Below are positions 27,601 to 38,429 of a stretch of 62,631 bases of DNA, in pieces. How positions within the stretch are numbered: position 1 is the first letter of the stretch; every line of letters begins with the position of its first letter. The translations under genes were made by a program, and so were the position numbers. The stretch is from Branchiostoma floridae. Its lineage: Eukaryota; Chordata; Leptocardii; Amphioxiformes; Branchiostomatidae. The DNA is taken from contig NC_049986.1 of assembly GCF_000003815.2 (NCBI RefSeq), positions 24,767,276-24,829,906 of the forward strand. The letters are read 5' to 3'. Under the pieces are notes generated by a model, which saw only the letters and a list, made by a program, of their open reading frames with translations, did no database searches and was not told where the DNA came from.

Positions 27601-30600
27601 GCCAGATACTCCTGTTCGTAGGCTTTCATCGGCGTAGCTTCGTTTGTGTTCGGGCCTTGTGGGTTAACGAACGTAAGGGGTTGCCTGGCGACAAGTTTTG
27701 CCGGCTCGTTAGCGAGTAATTTGGCTGGTTCGTTAGCGAGGAGTTTAGAGGGCTGCACAGCCGGAGCATCGGCCTGGTAGCCATGCTGGTCGGGGTCGAA
27801 CGTGGGTTGTTTCCCGGGTTGTTCCGGGTTGAAGGTCGGGTCGGAGCTGCGTGGGTAGGTGGAGAGCTGGTCCTGGGTCGACCCGTCACTCTGGTACAGC
27901 CAGCTGGCCTCTGATTGGGTGAAAGCTGCCGTACGCGTGTTCCCGCCGGGTAACGGGCTGTTTACCGAGCTGCTGCTTCGATAGACGCTACTGGAGCCAA
28001 GACCCTCCCCACTTCTATAAACGCTACCTCCACTGCCTTGGTACGCGGTACCACCACTTCCGTACGTATTACCGGTAGTACTGCCCACATAGGTACTTCC
28101 TACTCCATTACTTCCGTACACGTTCCCCGAACTGCCACTATCGTAGGCATTCCCCGTACCGGCGTTCCCAAGGATGTTCCCTGCGCTGTAAGATCCATAG
28201 CTGTTTGCTGTGCCCCCGCTTCCGTAAGTATTACCCGTACCAACGTTTCTGTAGCTACCGCCCGTGTTGCCATAGCTACCACCCGTGTTGCCATAGCTAC
28301 CGCCCGTGTTGCCATAGCTACCGCCTGTGCCGGTGCTTTGATACGTGTTGCCCGTACCACCGTAGCTGTTTCCGTAGCCGTTCCCCGTATCACTGCCCCC
28401 GTAGCTGCTGCTACCGTAGAGGTAGTTTGGCTCTTGGTGTCGAGCATCCCCGTACCCCTGAGTGTCGGGTGTGCCACCGTTGTTACCCTGCTGTTCGTGG
28501 ATCTCCCAGGCTTTCTCTGCTGACAACAGCCTACAGACAAGATACACAAACCATAGTGTAAGGGTGTCATCTTACCTGTAGACAGTGAAAATAGTAGGGC
28601 TGCCAGTTTTATAGGGTCGAACATGCAGCTTTGAAACACTTGATTTAATCTACAGTTTCTTCCACAACTAATACGATACGAAAAAAAAACGAAAAAAAGA
28701 AAAGTTAAAGTGGGTCGAAAATTGCAGTGTTGAATTTTCTGTTGCAAAGCTAGAACTGATGTGAGCTTTTCTTCTGAACTTTCAGTAGATGTGGGTTCTA
28801 CTGCTGTGAAATGTCGCCTTTTCTTTTGCCACTTTTGAGATGTATTCACTGGTAAGGAACATGAAGTAACTTAAAGTAAAGCCACTTACTGTGGCGCTTG
28901 TTTCAGCTGTATGCCCTTCTCCAGCATCTGGTAAGGGTAGCCGGCTCCTGTGGTCTCGTAGGGCCTGACACTGGGCTGGTGCAGGGGCTCCCCCTGGCTG
29001 TTCCGGTACAGCGGTGCACCCTGGCTGGTCCTGTACACCGGCGCCCCCTGCTGGTTCCCACTCTGCGGTGCACCCTGGCTGGTCCTGTACACCGGCGCCA
29101 CCTGCTGGCTCCTGTGCTGAGGTGCAGCCTGGCAGCTCCGGGTGCAGTTGTTCACAGCCTGCTCCATGGTGGCAAGCTTGGTCTGCTGGTGGTTATAGGT
29201 CTGGGACAAAGGGCATAGGTCATGGGTTAAAGAAATTAACAAAGGTCATAGGTCAATGAGGTGTAACAAAAGTAATAGGTCATGGGTTGAAGCAATGTAG
29301 CAAAGGTCATGGGTCATAGGTGAATGAGATTAACAAAGGTCATAGGTTATGGGTCAAAAGAAATGTAACAAAGGTGTTAATTCATTGATAAAAGGTCTGT
29401 GACAAATGCATACTTAGGTTATAGGAGATGGCTCTCCGTAAAAGCTATGGAGTCAGACAGATACTATTGTGAACAGGTTGAGCACAGGTATGTAAAGTAC
29501 AGGTGTGTGTACTCACCTGCTGCAGGTGCTGTAGAGTCTGGGACAGGTTCTTGACAGTTGTCTCCAGGTGTGTGTGTACAGGTGTGTGTACAGGTGTGTG
29601 TACAGGTGTGTGTGTAGGTGTGTACTCACCTGCTGCAGGTGCTGCAGAGTCTGGGACAGGTTCTTGACGGTTGTCTCCATGTGAGTGTGTACAGGTGTGT
29701 GTACAGGTGTGTGTGTGCAGGTGTGTGTGCAGGTGTGTGTACAGGTGTGTGTACAGGTGTGTGTACAGGTGTGTGTACAGGTGTGTGTACAGGTGTGTGT
29801 ACAGGTGTGCAGGTGTGTGTGCAGGTGTGTACTCACCTGCTGCAGGTGCTGCAGTGTCTGGGACAGGTTCTTGACGGTTGTCTCCAGGTGTGTGTGTACA
29901 GGTGTGTGTACAGGTGTGTACTCACCTGCTGCAGGTGCTGCAGTGTCTGGGACAGGTTCTTGACGGTTGTCTCCAGGTGTGTGTGTACAGGTGTGTGTAC
30001 AGGTGTGTTCTCACCTGCTGCAGGTGCTGCAGTGTCTGGGACAGGTTCTTGACGGTTGTCTCCAGGTTCGTGTTGACCTTAGCGAGCTGCTGGAACTGCC
30101 CCACCAGCTGGTTAAAGGAGGACTTGTACTCCACCAACACCTGCGGGAGGGGGGCGATGTCGTCTCAAGATTATCACTGGCATATTTTGAAATCTAGTCA
30201 TCGGTTTAAAAGGTATGAATCTATGGTTTAAATCTATGGTTTAAAGATCTGATGAATCTTAGAAGAAAATTTTGAAATACAAAATTATCTTTGTAGGCAT
30301 TTTGTAGACCGTTTAGAAATTTAGAGTTGATAAGAAGTATGGAAAGCCAAATAAGAACACAACCACTTGCATCTGTTGGTAGGCCCTAGCTAAAAGAAAG
30401 ACAGAAATGTACACAGATCAGTTTAAGTGCAGTGATGACATGAGAAGAAGAAGTTAATGCAAACGTGTGGATTTGTGCCTGCTTTGGACAATTTTGAAAA
30501 ATGCATCAAAGACTAGGCCTGAGCTCCGTAAGACCGTACCTCCCAAGTCTCCTGCAGTTTGACCTTGTGCAGCCTGCTCTCCTCCTGCGCCGACCCCAGC

Positions 30601-31388
30601 TGCTGGCTCAGGTTCTTGTTCGACTGCTGAAGCCTCTCCAAGGTCGCCGTGACCTTGGCGCTGCCCAGCTTCGACCTTGCCATCTCCACCGACAGGTTGT
30701 TGTTCCGACGGAAAATCTCCGCAAACTTCTCCTCCTGGTCTTTGTCTGTCTCCTGGGTCTCCGACAGGCGTTTCTGAGTCTCCGACAGGCGTTTCTCCTG
30801 GGCCTCCAGCCGCTCCATCAGCTGGTGGTGGTTGGAGGTCGCGTCCTTGTGGTGCAAGGTCGTTTCCTTCCCGTGATGGTGGGAGGGTTTGGGGACGTCC
30901 ATGACGTACGCTGGCGCCGCCCCGCTGAGGTAACTGGCACGGTCGTCTTCAAGATACGCCTTAAACTCTGTCTGTATACTCCCTGAGAATGTTGTATCGC
31001 TCTGTTTGTTCTTACCTGCGTCATCGCGTGACTTGTCTGGTAATTTCGTCGTGTTCACTTCCAGTCTTCTCTCCTTCTCAAGCCTTGCCAAGGCGGCATC
31101 TTGTTCCTTATTCAGCAAGGTTTCCTTAAGAATCTTATTCTCGAGGAAGGTGATCCTCGTTTGGATCTTTTCGGCAGTGGAAGCAGCAATGTCAGCGGTT
31201 ACGCACGCAGACTCCCCGCCGTAGTTGTTGTTGTTGTTGTTGGGTATAACGATGGTGTAGACCTGGTTCCCCCCGCCGGCAGGGTCAGTGGGCTGGTCCG
31301 GTGTGCACGTACACAACCCGTCCTCACTCCCCGCGGCCGACAGTCTGCACAGCCACGTCAGGACCAGGATGTAGCTCGCTAGAAACAT
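24389..31388 (-). CDS. Secreted fibrinogen-related-domain protein, 8 exons, 984 residues
   Basis: The CDS joins, in transcript order, 30540-31388, 30015-30140, 28890-29200, 27522-28530, 26887-27033, 26126-26289, 25136-25261 and 24389-24611 (2955 bp, all phases agree). Residues 1-19 are a signal peptide (MFLASYILVLTWLCRLSAA). A His/Lys/Glu-rich region with heptad-like LE..EKRLSE repeats follows, and exon 2 continues the coiled coil (FNQLVGQFQQLAKVN). Residues of about 326-765 are low complexity: (A/V)PVYRTSQG repeats, then SYGNTGG repeats. Residues of about 766-984 form a full fibrinogen C-terminal domain: RDCADWF, GGGWTVLQ, GEHWLGLDNLYYLT, the calcium-site DRDND, a Cys-rich SGGHCAEQCSSGWWFNNCHF, then GIEWYHWKGKSYSLKGVEMK. 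Angiopoietin-, ficolin- and FIBCD1-type proteins share this domain. There is no collagen repeat or transmembrane segment, so it is probably an oligomeric extracellular protein. The ligand is unknown. Confidence 0.92.
24631..24730. other. Assembly gap (N run)
   Basis: There are 100 undetermined bases in FReD intron 7, directly beside the exon 8 acceptor. Confidence 1.
24870..24989. mobile_element. Partial MITE ending in TGCATTTACAGTA
   Basis: The right half of the family seen complete at 25833-26045 ('ccgcaaacttaaaaccaccgc'). Its left part is lost or blurred next to the gap. Confidence 0.6.
25136..25261 (-). CDS. FReD gene exon 7
   Basis: The exon encodes TVHAEYDQFYIDGSEENYRL, then HVSGYRGNANDSMVYHDGQR. 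The acceptor TTGGCAG was chosen because the nearer CACGCAG gives the wrong phase. Donor TTCAG|GTTTGT. Confidence 0.88.
25291..25445. mobile_element. Palindromic (foldback) element, copy 2
   Basis: Arms of about 53 bp (TTGCTAAACTTTCTTTCC.. and its inverse) surround a GACGTCAC/GTCGAC centre. The arm and centre pattern matches the element at 1937-2065. It sits about 30 bp upstream of the FReD exon 7 acceptor. Confidence 0.8.
25833..26045. mobile_element. TIR MITE (TACTGTAAATGCA family), complete copy
   Basis: The ends are TACTGTAAATGCA and TGCATTTACAGTA. The interior has CCGCGAA/TTCGCGG blocks in both orientations. Relatives lie at 24870-24989 and 40230-40346. Confidence 0.8.
26126..26289 (-). 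CDS. FReD gene exon 6
   Basis: The exon encodes RRSDGTVNFNRNWSDYVRGF, GTISGEHWLGLDNLYYLTRQ and RNYRLRIDLTDWTG. Acceptor CCTACAG, donor CAG|GTAAGC, phase 2. Confidence 0.93.
26521..26886 (-). repeat. Four decoy donor copies downstream of FReD exon 5
   Basis: The last 40 or so bases of exon 5 (CDMATAGGGWTVLQ) with the ACAG|GTAAAC donor recur with exon-like ends at 26798, 26709, 26613 and 26524. Spacings are 89, 89, 96 and 89 bp. The intronic filler is 'ctagcaggttctacccaaactgcag'. The spacing does not keep frame. Confidence 0.93.
26887..27033 (-). CDS. FReD gene exon 5
   Basis: The exon encodes VTNLPRDCADWFVTGHLKSD, IYMVEPTDWQSFPVSCDMAT and AGGGWTVLQ, the first disulphide-bearing part of the domain. 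It is the first of five copies in transcript order and the only one with the whole exon. Confidence 0.92.
27522..28530 (-). CDS. FReD gene exon 4 (low-complexity linker)
   Basis: The 1009-bp exon encodes LLSAEKAWEIHEQQ, then Gly/Ser/Tyr/Asn/Thr repeats (SYGNTGG four times, GNTYGSGGT), and then a Pro/Lys/Gln-rich part with LLANEPAK repeats. It ends with SAYKPMADLMM, right before the FReD. Antisense frames over it are composition artefacts. Confidence 0.9.
28890..29200 (-). CDS. FReD gene exon 3
   Basis: The exon encodes TYNHQQTKLATMEQAVNNCT, RSCQAAPQ and three VYRTSQGAP-like repeats, ending GIQLKQAP. Two cysteines (NNCTRSC) could link coiled-coil chains. Acceptor GTCCCAG, donor CA|GTAAGT. Confidence 0.88.
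29514..30014 (-). repeat. Four decoy donor copies downstream of FReD exon 2
   Basis: The last 50 or so bases of exon 2 (ETTVKNLSQTLQHLQQ) and its CAGCAG|GTGAG donor recur with exon-like ends at 29926, 29837, 29630 and 29517. A CACACCTGTACA minisatellite forms the filler. Spacings are 89, 89, 207 and 113 bp. The copies are out of frame. Confidence 0.93.
30015..30140 (-). CDS. FReD gene exon 2 (coiled coil)
   Basis: The 42-codon, phase 0 exon encodes VLVEYKSSFNQLVGQFQQLA, then KVNTNLETTVKNLSQTLQHL and QQ. Acceptor CCCGCAG, donor GTGAGAAC. Confidence 0.9.
30540..31388 (-). CDS. FReD gene exon 1 (signal peptide, coiled coil)
   Basis: The exon has 283 codons from ATG (31386-31388) to donor GAG|GTACGG. 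The segments are: signal peptide; CTCTPDQPTDPAGGG; a poly-Asn stretch; helix-rich STAEKIQTRITFLENKILKE; an acidic/His-rich part; and a QEKRLSETQKRLSETQ heptad region. Confidence 0.9.
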
Positions 31389-31785
31389 CGTAGCTGGGCT
31401 CGTTTCTTCCTGGGGTGTTCTTCAGTCAAAGCAGGGACCTGGAATAAAAATCATTACAGTTACATTACATGTTACTGTGTCACAGTAACATGTATCTCTG
31501 ACTACAGACATATCTAACACACAGTGTTTTCGATTATGTACCTCGCTAGAACCATTGTAGCTGGGCTTGTTTCTTCCTTCCTCAGTCAGAGTTGGGAGCT
31601 GGAACAAAAATCACTACAGTCACAAGTTTGGCTGGTAAAAAGAATACAAAGGTTGCATAGCTCATTAACTCAGTCTGACATTCTTTCTTACAGAGCCAGG
31701 ATCATAAAATAGGTTAGTAACATCATCAATAAGGACTCTCTTCAGTCACAGCCAGTGGCTGGAACAAAAATTACAAGGGTTAAAA
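31376..31785 (-). repeat. Three partial copies of the FReD exon 1 start and leader
   Basis: The block 'tcgctagaaaccat..gtagctgggct.gtttcttcc..cagtca..ggagctggaa.aaaaatcac' recurs at 31376-31460, 31544-31630 and, weaker, 31730-31780. The second copy keeps an ATG with a short open frame (MVLAR) but runs into a GTACATAAT donor-like site. Confidence 0.75.
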
Positions 31786-31789
31786 GTTT

Positions 31790-33170
31790 GGGGGTGTGGA
31801 TCGTAGACTTGGGCAAAAAAACGGAATCATTTGCCTGTGAGGACATCTAGAGTCAGTTTGTGTTATGGTTCACACATTTTCACCTCCCTTTGGTAGCAAA
31901 ACTCTCCTGGCAAATTATTCTCCCAGTTAGCTCAGTAGAGACTTGGTCCACTGTAGCTAGTACTGATCTATAATACACAGTATTCAGATGCCTTACCCCA
32001 GGGGCTGTAACACATGCTACCAGAGATAGCCATGTTTGTTCGGGGTGGTTTATCTTTGTTCAGAAGCTGTTATAACTTTAAACAAACAACATAAACCAAA
32101 GGTCGATTGTCAGGCAGTTGACAGGCATCACTTACTGTGAGGGAGTGCGGACAGATTGCAAACCAGAGACACAGTACATTATAAATTGAACACTACGAGA
32201 TACACACAAGGATGTTACAGGATTAGTTAAGGTCAGTGCCTTGACGTCACACTACAGAAGAAAATAACAACTAGTCTTATAAGATGAAACATAGATGTAA
32301 GTTCTTACATCATCACGGTGTACAAAGTTAGGACAAACAGAAGATCAAATTCCTGAAGGCCTGTTAATATCTGTGAAGACAAACGTTAGATCCATTGATT
32401 CCAAGGGCCGTTGCCTACCAAGATACTAGAAACTTGCAGACATCTACACAAACCAAAAAAGCCAAACATAGACAGAACTTAAAAGAACAAGCTTTCTCCG
32501 CAGACACCACTGTTGTGTTACTTGTAAGAAACTAATCTCGGAGAAGAAAAGAGTCGCTAAGTAAACCGTCTAAGGTAACAACATCAATACGAAGTCTCCT
32601 CTTAACTAAAGCTACAAAGACTTAAGACATGTTTGTCTAATACATACAACACTTCTCAGTTCCTGTAGAAACACTTTAAGGTGTGCTCTGTAAGCGTCTT
32701 GAAGGAGCCAGGGGACACTTTGGTCAGTCCTGAGACGTTGTGGTTACCTGGTTGCTAAGGGTTACGTGTTATCTGCAGGAATGTACAGGTAACTATAGAC
32801 AAACCATCAGTACTTTTAGTACTTCTTGGTGGCTACCAGGTCACGTCAGGGCATTGGAACTGCTGAACAGATGACTCGGTTTACCTGGACAGGTAAAATA
32901 AACACCTGCATAGCAGTCGTAGCTTAAGCTTAAACGGTCCATTACAAGACATAGATCTCAGTCTTACTGCAATTGTCTTAAAACCTACCTTTCTTGTCAA
33001 TGTTGAGTTCTTTCAGCTGTTGCAATTTCATCACAAAGAACATATTACTGCCCAGTTCTAGCTAAGATGGCTCATATTTAAGTCTATAGAATCAGACTGC
33101 CTTATGAAGAAATTACTCTCCCAACATTGTGGTTCACAATAGCACTGTCATACAGTAAATCCTACCTTCC
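31790..33170. other. Upstream of the FReD gene, no gene recognised
   Basis: No coding segment, SINE or TIR element was identified. Part of this is probably leader exon(s) and promoter of the FReD gene, but I could not place a transcription start. Confidence 0.4.
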
Positions 33171-33259
33171 ACTCCTATGCACAGACCTTCAGAAGGAACC
33201 CTCCCAACAGTACAGTTTACAGTAACTGTAGCACTGCCATCGAGTAGAACCTACATGTG

Positions 33260-33408
33260 TATTGAACACTCCTGTCCACAGTGTGAAACCCTTTCCCAAT
33301 GCTACTGTACAAACTCCTCTCCACAGTGTGAAACCCTTTCCCAATGCTACTGTACAAACTCTTGTCCACAGTGTGAAACCCATTCCAAACGCTACTGTAC
33401 AAACCCAT
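33260..33408. repeat. 45-bp minisatellite, three units
   Basis: Units read 'ccacagtgtgaaacccttt' and 'cccaatgctactgtacaaact'. The multiple-of-three length makes a Cys-rich frame (CPQCETLSQCYCTNS) that I treat as non-coding. Older, degraded units precede it to about 33130. Confidence 0.85.
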
Positions 33409-33409
33409 C

Positions 33410-36400
33410 CACCGTGTCCCCCCTGCCTTCCACACTTCACTTCCCTGTCAATAAGGTGTGAAGCGCTGAAAGCCGTAGTTCCGAAACAGCGACACCGCTC
33501 CGTTACGGTACAGTACCGCGTACGTAGCCGCCATCTGTGCTCCGTTTCGGAAGGGCAGGTCCGTATTATTAAAGTTTGTAGAGTCAGAGACCCGGCATTG
33601 AAGTCCGCTCATGCAGGGAGACCCCAAATGGACAATGGGTGGTGACAGGAGGGGGTGGTTATTGAGTCCGCAGAAAGTTTTGTAACGTTATTCAAGCTGG
33701 CGGAAATGGTGTAATGTAAGCTGTGAAAGGGACACTGGTAAAGTGGGATTTTCCTTTAGTATTACAGCTGCATGGGGAGATTTTCACAGAGTCTTTCAGG
33801 GATTCAGGAAAGGGTTGTATTCAGTATGAAGGGATTATCCCTATCGAGAGGAAACAACTTTTTTAGTGTCATGAAAGCGCAGTTTAAATGGATGTCAGTC
33901 TTTCTTTAGAATGAAGCCCTTTTTTCCTGTACACAATGTTTATAGACTTCCCTGTAAGTATAACGGATCACCCGCAGACAATAGGGGTGGCTGTAATGTG
34001 ACTACAATCATGCTAGTGCCAGCTTTCATGAATAAAAGTGCTAGGGATAATGGAGGGAAAGGACTCTTTCACGCATTATTTGGTGTTTTTATCAGGCTTT
34101 CTATTTTGTATGTTTTCTTTATGTTTCTCGACTTGACCGCTGAGCCCCCAGCCTGATAAAAACGTTTAAAACAGCAGGATCCCAACCTCTGCTTGGAGAG
34201 TAGTTTTGGTGTTGATCCTCCAGTTTACGTTCATGAAGGTTAGACATCCCCCAGTTTAGTGTGATCTTTGCTAATCCAATGACAACAAATCAAGCTGGTC
34301 TGACATGTGCCTAACAAATCACAGTGTCTGGTATGGCATGTGCCTAAAAAAGTATATTAGCTGCCTGTCATTTCATGGTCACCCATATCCAGCTATGTCA
34401 GGAGTGCTGCCTGGATTGCCCTGCGATGTCAGCTGGCATCAAAACGGAATAATCAAGGCTTCCTGACCACACCCTCCTGTCAATCACCCTGTCAATCAAT
34501 CTGTCAATCAGGACTCAGCTGCTTAATATAGACGTACTTCTTTGCCAGAGAACATGGACCAAGAAACTGGCCAGTCCTCACAAATGGTGCAGGAACCAAA
34601 ACTTTTCAATTTGCACACCAGTTCTGTTTGTTGGTTCTCTGATCTAAAAAAAATTGAATGCTTAATTGAAAATTGAGCCTGAGTGCCGTACATCGTAGAC
34701 ACAGTTTCAGCAATAAATACACAATGTAATAAGATGCAAGTTTTCTCTCTGCCTTCTGTTTTTATCTTGACTACTAAGCTAAATTTTTCCTTCAAAATGT
34801 TGGAGAGCTAAGAAAATGAATTTGTGTAGCCCTGCTTTCTTACCGAGCAATCCTTTGAGCGAACGATTGATTGGATCCTTCGAATTAGTAAATAATCATC
34901 ATTACAATAAATAGACTCAGCAGTCTCAGCTATATCTAAGGATGGTATGTTAGCCTGTAATTGGATTCAAATCTAGAACAACAAGCATGAGATATAAACA
35001 GTATCAGATCCCCTTACTGCCACGTGCCTGTCAAACTGGGGTGTTCGAACTGAAGTTGGACCAACGATCAGTTCACTCTCCCCATCCAAACTGGACGCTA
35101 ATCAGAAACTCAAACAAACCACGTCATTCCAGAAAAAATCTCACGTCCCCTGGTACCCTAACTCTAAAAGTTGAAGCTGAAATCTCAGTTCTGAAATCAC
35201 CTTGACTTTCACAGAAGATTTTGTACTCACAAGTAAGAAGTACATTAAGCTACACGTACATGCATGTAGACAAGTCATAAATATTAGCATTTGGAAATGG
35301 AAAACAATTTAAGATACACTGAATTTACAGTCATGTACCATAAGACCGTGGGTTTGTAATGTAAAACATACGGTACATACATTTGTACAAGAAAGTGGAA
35401 AGCTGGAACCCTGGCTTGCTTTCCGTGTCCTGTATGTGTGGTGCCCACTGGAAAGCAGAGAGCCCCAACCCTTCCCTTCCCTGCCCTGTCCAGTATGTGT
35501 GGTGCCCACTGGCCTGACATGGCCACCTCCTAACTAGGGTGTCAGCTGCTCCCACATACATGACATACATGAGAGGCTGTCCATCAGACCTACTGTCGCC
35601 ATGGCGCTGAACTTGTCAATCATCTCATCAATATAGACAGACATCTGTCATTCACAGGGACAGTCTCGTAAGTTTTCCTCCCTCTAAACTTGAATTTTTT
35701 CCGGACAGTTTCTGATCTCCGTCCTATTATATTTAAGAACTGTTTCGTAAGTTGTTGTTGCCCCCTTCCTGAAGTTTCATTCTTTTCACGAACAGAATAC
35801 AATGTGACAAGCCCCAAAAGCTCAACTGGAACAACTGTATGTTTCCAATAGAATTGTTTTATGAAAGAAAATTAATGAAAATGCTACGTTTTTTGTTTAG
35901 CATTCATGATAATTTTAAAAGCATTTAAACTTTTTCCTGAAGTGGTTTTATACAATGGTGCAGAATCTGTCCTCACTTGGCTGTGTAGGTTACCATGGTG
36001 ATGACCTACAGGTCACCCATGATTGACAGCCCCCCCCCCCCCCCCAACAACAAGTCTATATGTAGTTCCTTGTACCTTAGTAAACTGTCCTGTAAATGTC
36101 CTAACATGTCTCTAACAGCACTGACTGGGGAACTCTGATGTCTCAAGGTCACAGAGTCTCAACTTCAGGGTTGTAAACATCTCAGAATGGGATATACATG
36201 TATAAATTTTAAGACAATTCAACTTGCACTCTACAACATGATGATATATAAAGATTGCTTCAGAGTATAACTGGGTATAAATCTTTTGGAAGAAATGGGC
36301 AAAAACACCACGTTTTTCTACTGAATTGTACAGAAAGTGTCCATTAAAGCATTGAAAAGTTGATGGACGGGGAGCAAGAAGCACAAACTAAGACATTTTT

Positions 36401-36999
36401 CAGAAAATATATCACAAAATTATGACAATACCTTTGAGTAGCATCTGTCTTTTCCTCATGAACAGACACAATCCTTGCATTCTAGCCATGAAACCGTCAG
36501 TAGAGTGTGGGGAGATTGAAGCAGAAGTAAGAAAGGACTTGCTGTACAGTAGACTGGCCCAGTTCTAATGGTACCTTACTGCCGTTATAGGTGCTTTTGT
36601 TGCTGACTACTCGGGTTGTTCCAATTAGGGGTTTGGGAGGGGGAAGTTGGAATGTTCTATTTTGTTTTAGAGTGGAGTTAACTTAAGAAGAAGCCACTTA
36701 ACTTTAAGAAGAAGCACTCAGTCTGTATAAAGCTATGGTTTATAGCCAGGTTATTTTTAACTAACTTGAAATCTTAGGACAGAAAATAAAAATGCCCAAA
36801 TAAGGGGAGACTCAAGCTCTTCAAAATGACATGTAAGATGTAACAGTAACACCTGAAGATGGTGGTCTCCAATATTGTGCCCCTTAAGATGTAGAAACTT
36901 TCCACATCAAAGCGTCCATCCTGTCTTGAAGGGTTCTAAGGAAAATAGACGTTCCCAAGAAACTGTCACCATATATAAGAACAGGCAGCTGAAGGATGT
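33410..36999. other. No gene recognised
   Basis: It includes a short CpG-bearing patch (33470-33560), a two-unit duplication at 35415-35520 ('gtcc.gtatgtgtggtgcccactgg') and a poly-C run near 36030. Long frames lack similarity to families I know. Confidence 0.4.
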
Positions 37000-37009
37000 T
37001 ATGGAGGCA

Positions 37010-37140
37010 GTCTACCCCTCCCTGTTTCTTACAATGGACCGGCCCTGCAGGGAGGCTGTCTCTCCCCGTCCCTTACAATGGACCGGCCCTGTAGGCAGTC
37101 TGCCACCCCCCTGTCCTTTACAATGGAATGGCCTGCAGAC
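37010..37140. repeat. Minisatellite with unit of about 55 bp, three units
   Basis: 'cttacaatggaccggccctg' and 'cagtctgccacccccctgtc'-type blocks recur three times, with the last unit diverged. Confidence 0.8.
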
Positions 37141-37380
37141 CATGTTTAAACGTCCGTCCTACGACCTCTTTCGCGTAGCGGAACCGACATTATCGGGTCA
37201 GAACACGGCTGGGGGTGTGGCGGCCCTTCACTCCTGGTTACCACGGTAATGCGCTATAAAACAACTTAATCGCCGCTTAACGTGCGGTTCCTGTGGTAGG
37301 CTGAGATCAAAGCCGTCCCAAGATCCAGCCGGCGTCTGGACCGGGCAGGTTTTCTGTGGAGGCGTTTAGAGAAATGGGAC
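37140..37380. promoter_or_regulatory. CpG-containing island with a TATA-like box
   Basis: This patch is richer in CG dinucleotides than its surroundings and contains GCGCTATAAAAC (about 37249-37260). It could be a promoter or an undetected exon. No gene was found on either side. Confidence 0.2.
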
Positions 37381-37734
37381 AGGAAATTTGTCTTATTCCA
37401 GGTTTGGCTTCTCTCCTAGTGGTGACCAGCATTAGGGACAGAGTCTACATTGTATAACTGAACAGTATGGTACATGTAGAACACCAGATAGTGTATTTAT
37501 GTATCAATCGTGGCACCAGCCCGACCCGGGGAATGCACCAAAATTACCAACAACCACCTCTAGTACCGGTAGTGCAAAATGTACTAAAGTCTTACATGTA
37601 TCAATGCTCCCCTCCTCATTGTCCTTACAAGTAACTTGTACCTGACTCTTCCACTGCACTGATTTTCAAAAGTATCTCTCACTCACAAGAGAGCACTGAC
37701 AAGGAAAGAACAAGCAGAATTCTGCCTGTAAATA

Positions 37735-37970
37735 TGTTTGTTCCTGTATCTGTATCTGTACCTGTACCCTTATCTTATACAGTATACCTGTACCTTGCAA
37801 CTGCACCTGTACTAGTACTGTACTAAGTCTTGTACTGTACTGTACCTGTACCTGTACCTGTACCTGTACTTGTACTTGTACCTGTATACGGTATACCTGT
37901 ACCTGTACCTTGCAACTGTACCTGTACTAGTACTGTACTGTACTGTACTTGTACCTGTACACACAAAAGA
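37735..37970. repeat. (CTGTAC)n satellite
   Basis: A hexanucleotide CTGTAC repeat with TTGTAC and TGTATC variants, in two halves. Confidence 0.92.
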
Positions 37971-38033
37971 CCCCACTCCACACTGGGACTGATACTTGTG
38001 ACAGTACTAAGTACATGTACTAGGCTCTATCAG

Positions 38034-38150
38034 GTGGATGACACTGAAGCCCCCTTCACCCCGGATGACCCCGGTGAAGTGTTTGAAATGTCCGTAGATG
38101 AAGCAGAGATAAACAGAGCTGTAGTGTGCCCGGAAGTTTGTACACTGTGC
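38034..38150 (+). other. Exon-like island (uncertain)
   Basis: After CTATCAG a frame reads VDDTEAPFTPDDPGEVFEMS, then VDEAEINRAVVCPE before GTTTGT. The acidic composition and flanking splice-like sites suggest a coding exon. No neighbour exon or known family supports it. Confidence 0.15.
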
Positions 38151-38429
38151 AGCTGACATCTCTTCTCTTTTGTCTTTGTCATTTATTGTGAACTTTGAAG
38201 TCCAGAAAATACACTCGTACCCAGGACAAGACAAGTCCCTCCATCCTGGGATGGGAATTTGCCTTTTGGGACAGACAATTAAACTTTCACCCTGGCTGTC
38301 CCAAAAATCTTATCTTCGGGACTTAAAAGTACCGAAGATGTACTTTCGTAAGCTTGAAATGACAGATTTGGCAACGAAAATCAACAACACGGGCTCCCAA
38401 ACAATGAGTGGGATGGAAAAAAGATTGTG

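Noticed and set aside
28038-28849. Long plus- and minus-strand ORFs opposite FReD exons 3 and 4
   Set aside because: They result from the low-complexity Gly/Ser/Tyr/Asn coding sequence. Only the minus-strand frame that joins the neighbouring exons is supported.
29513-30231. ORFs of THLYTHLYTH and CTGVCTGV repeats
   Set aside because: These are frames of the CACACCTGTACA minisatellite between the donor copies of FReD exon 2.
33177-33461. Cys-rich secreted-peptide-like ORF with three CPQCETLSQCYCTNS units
   Set aside because: The 45-bp minisatellite forces an open frame. There is no signal peptide, the flanks are degraded copies of the same repeat, and splice sites are absent.
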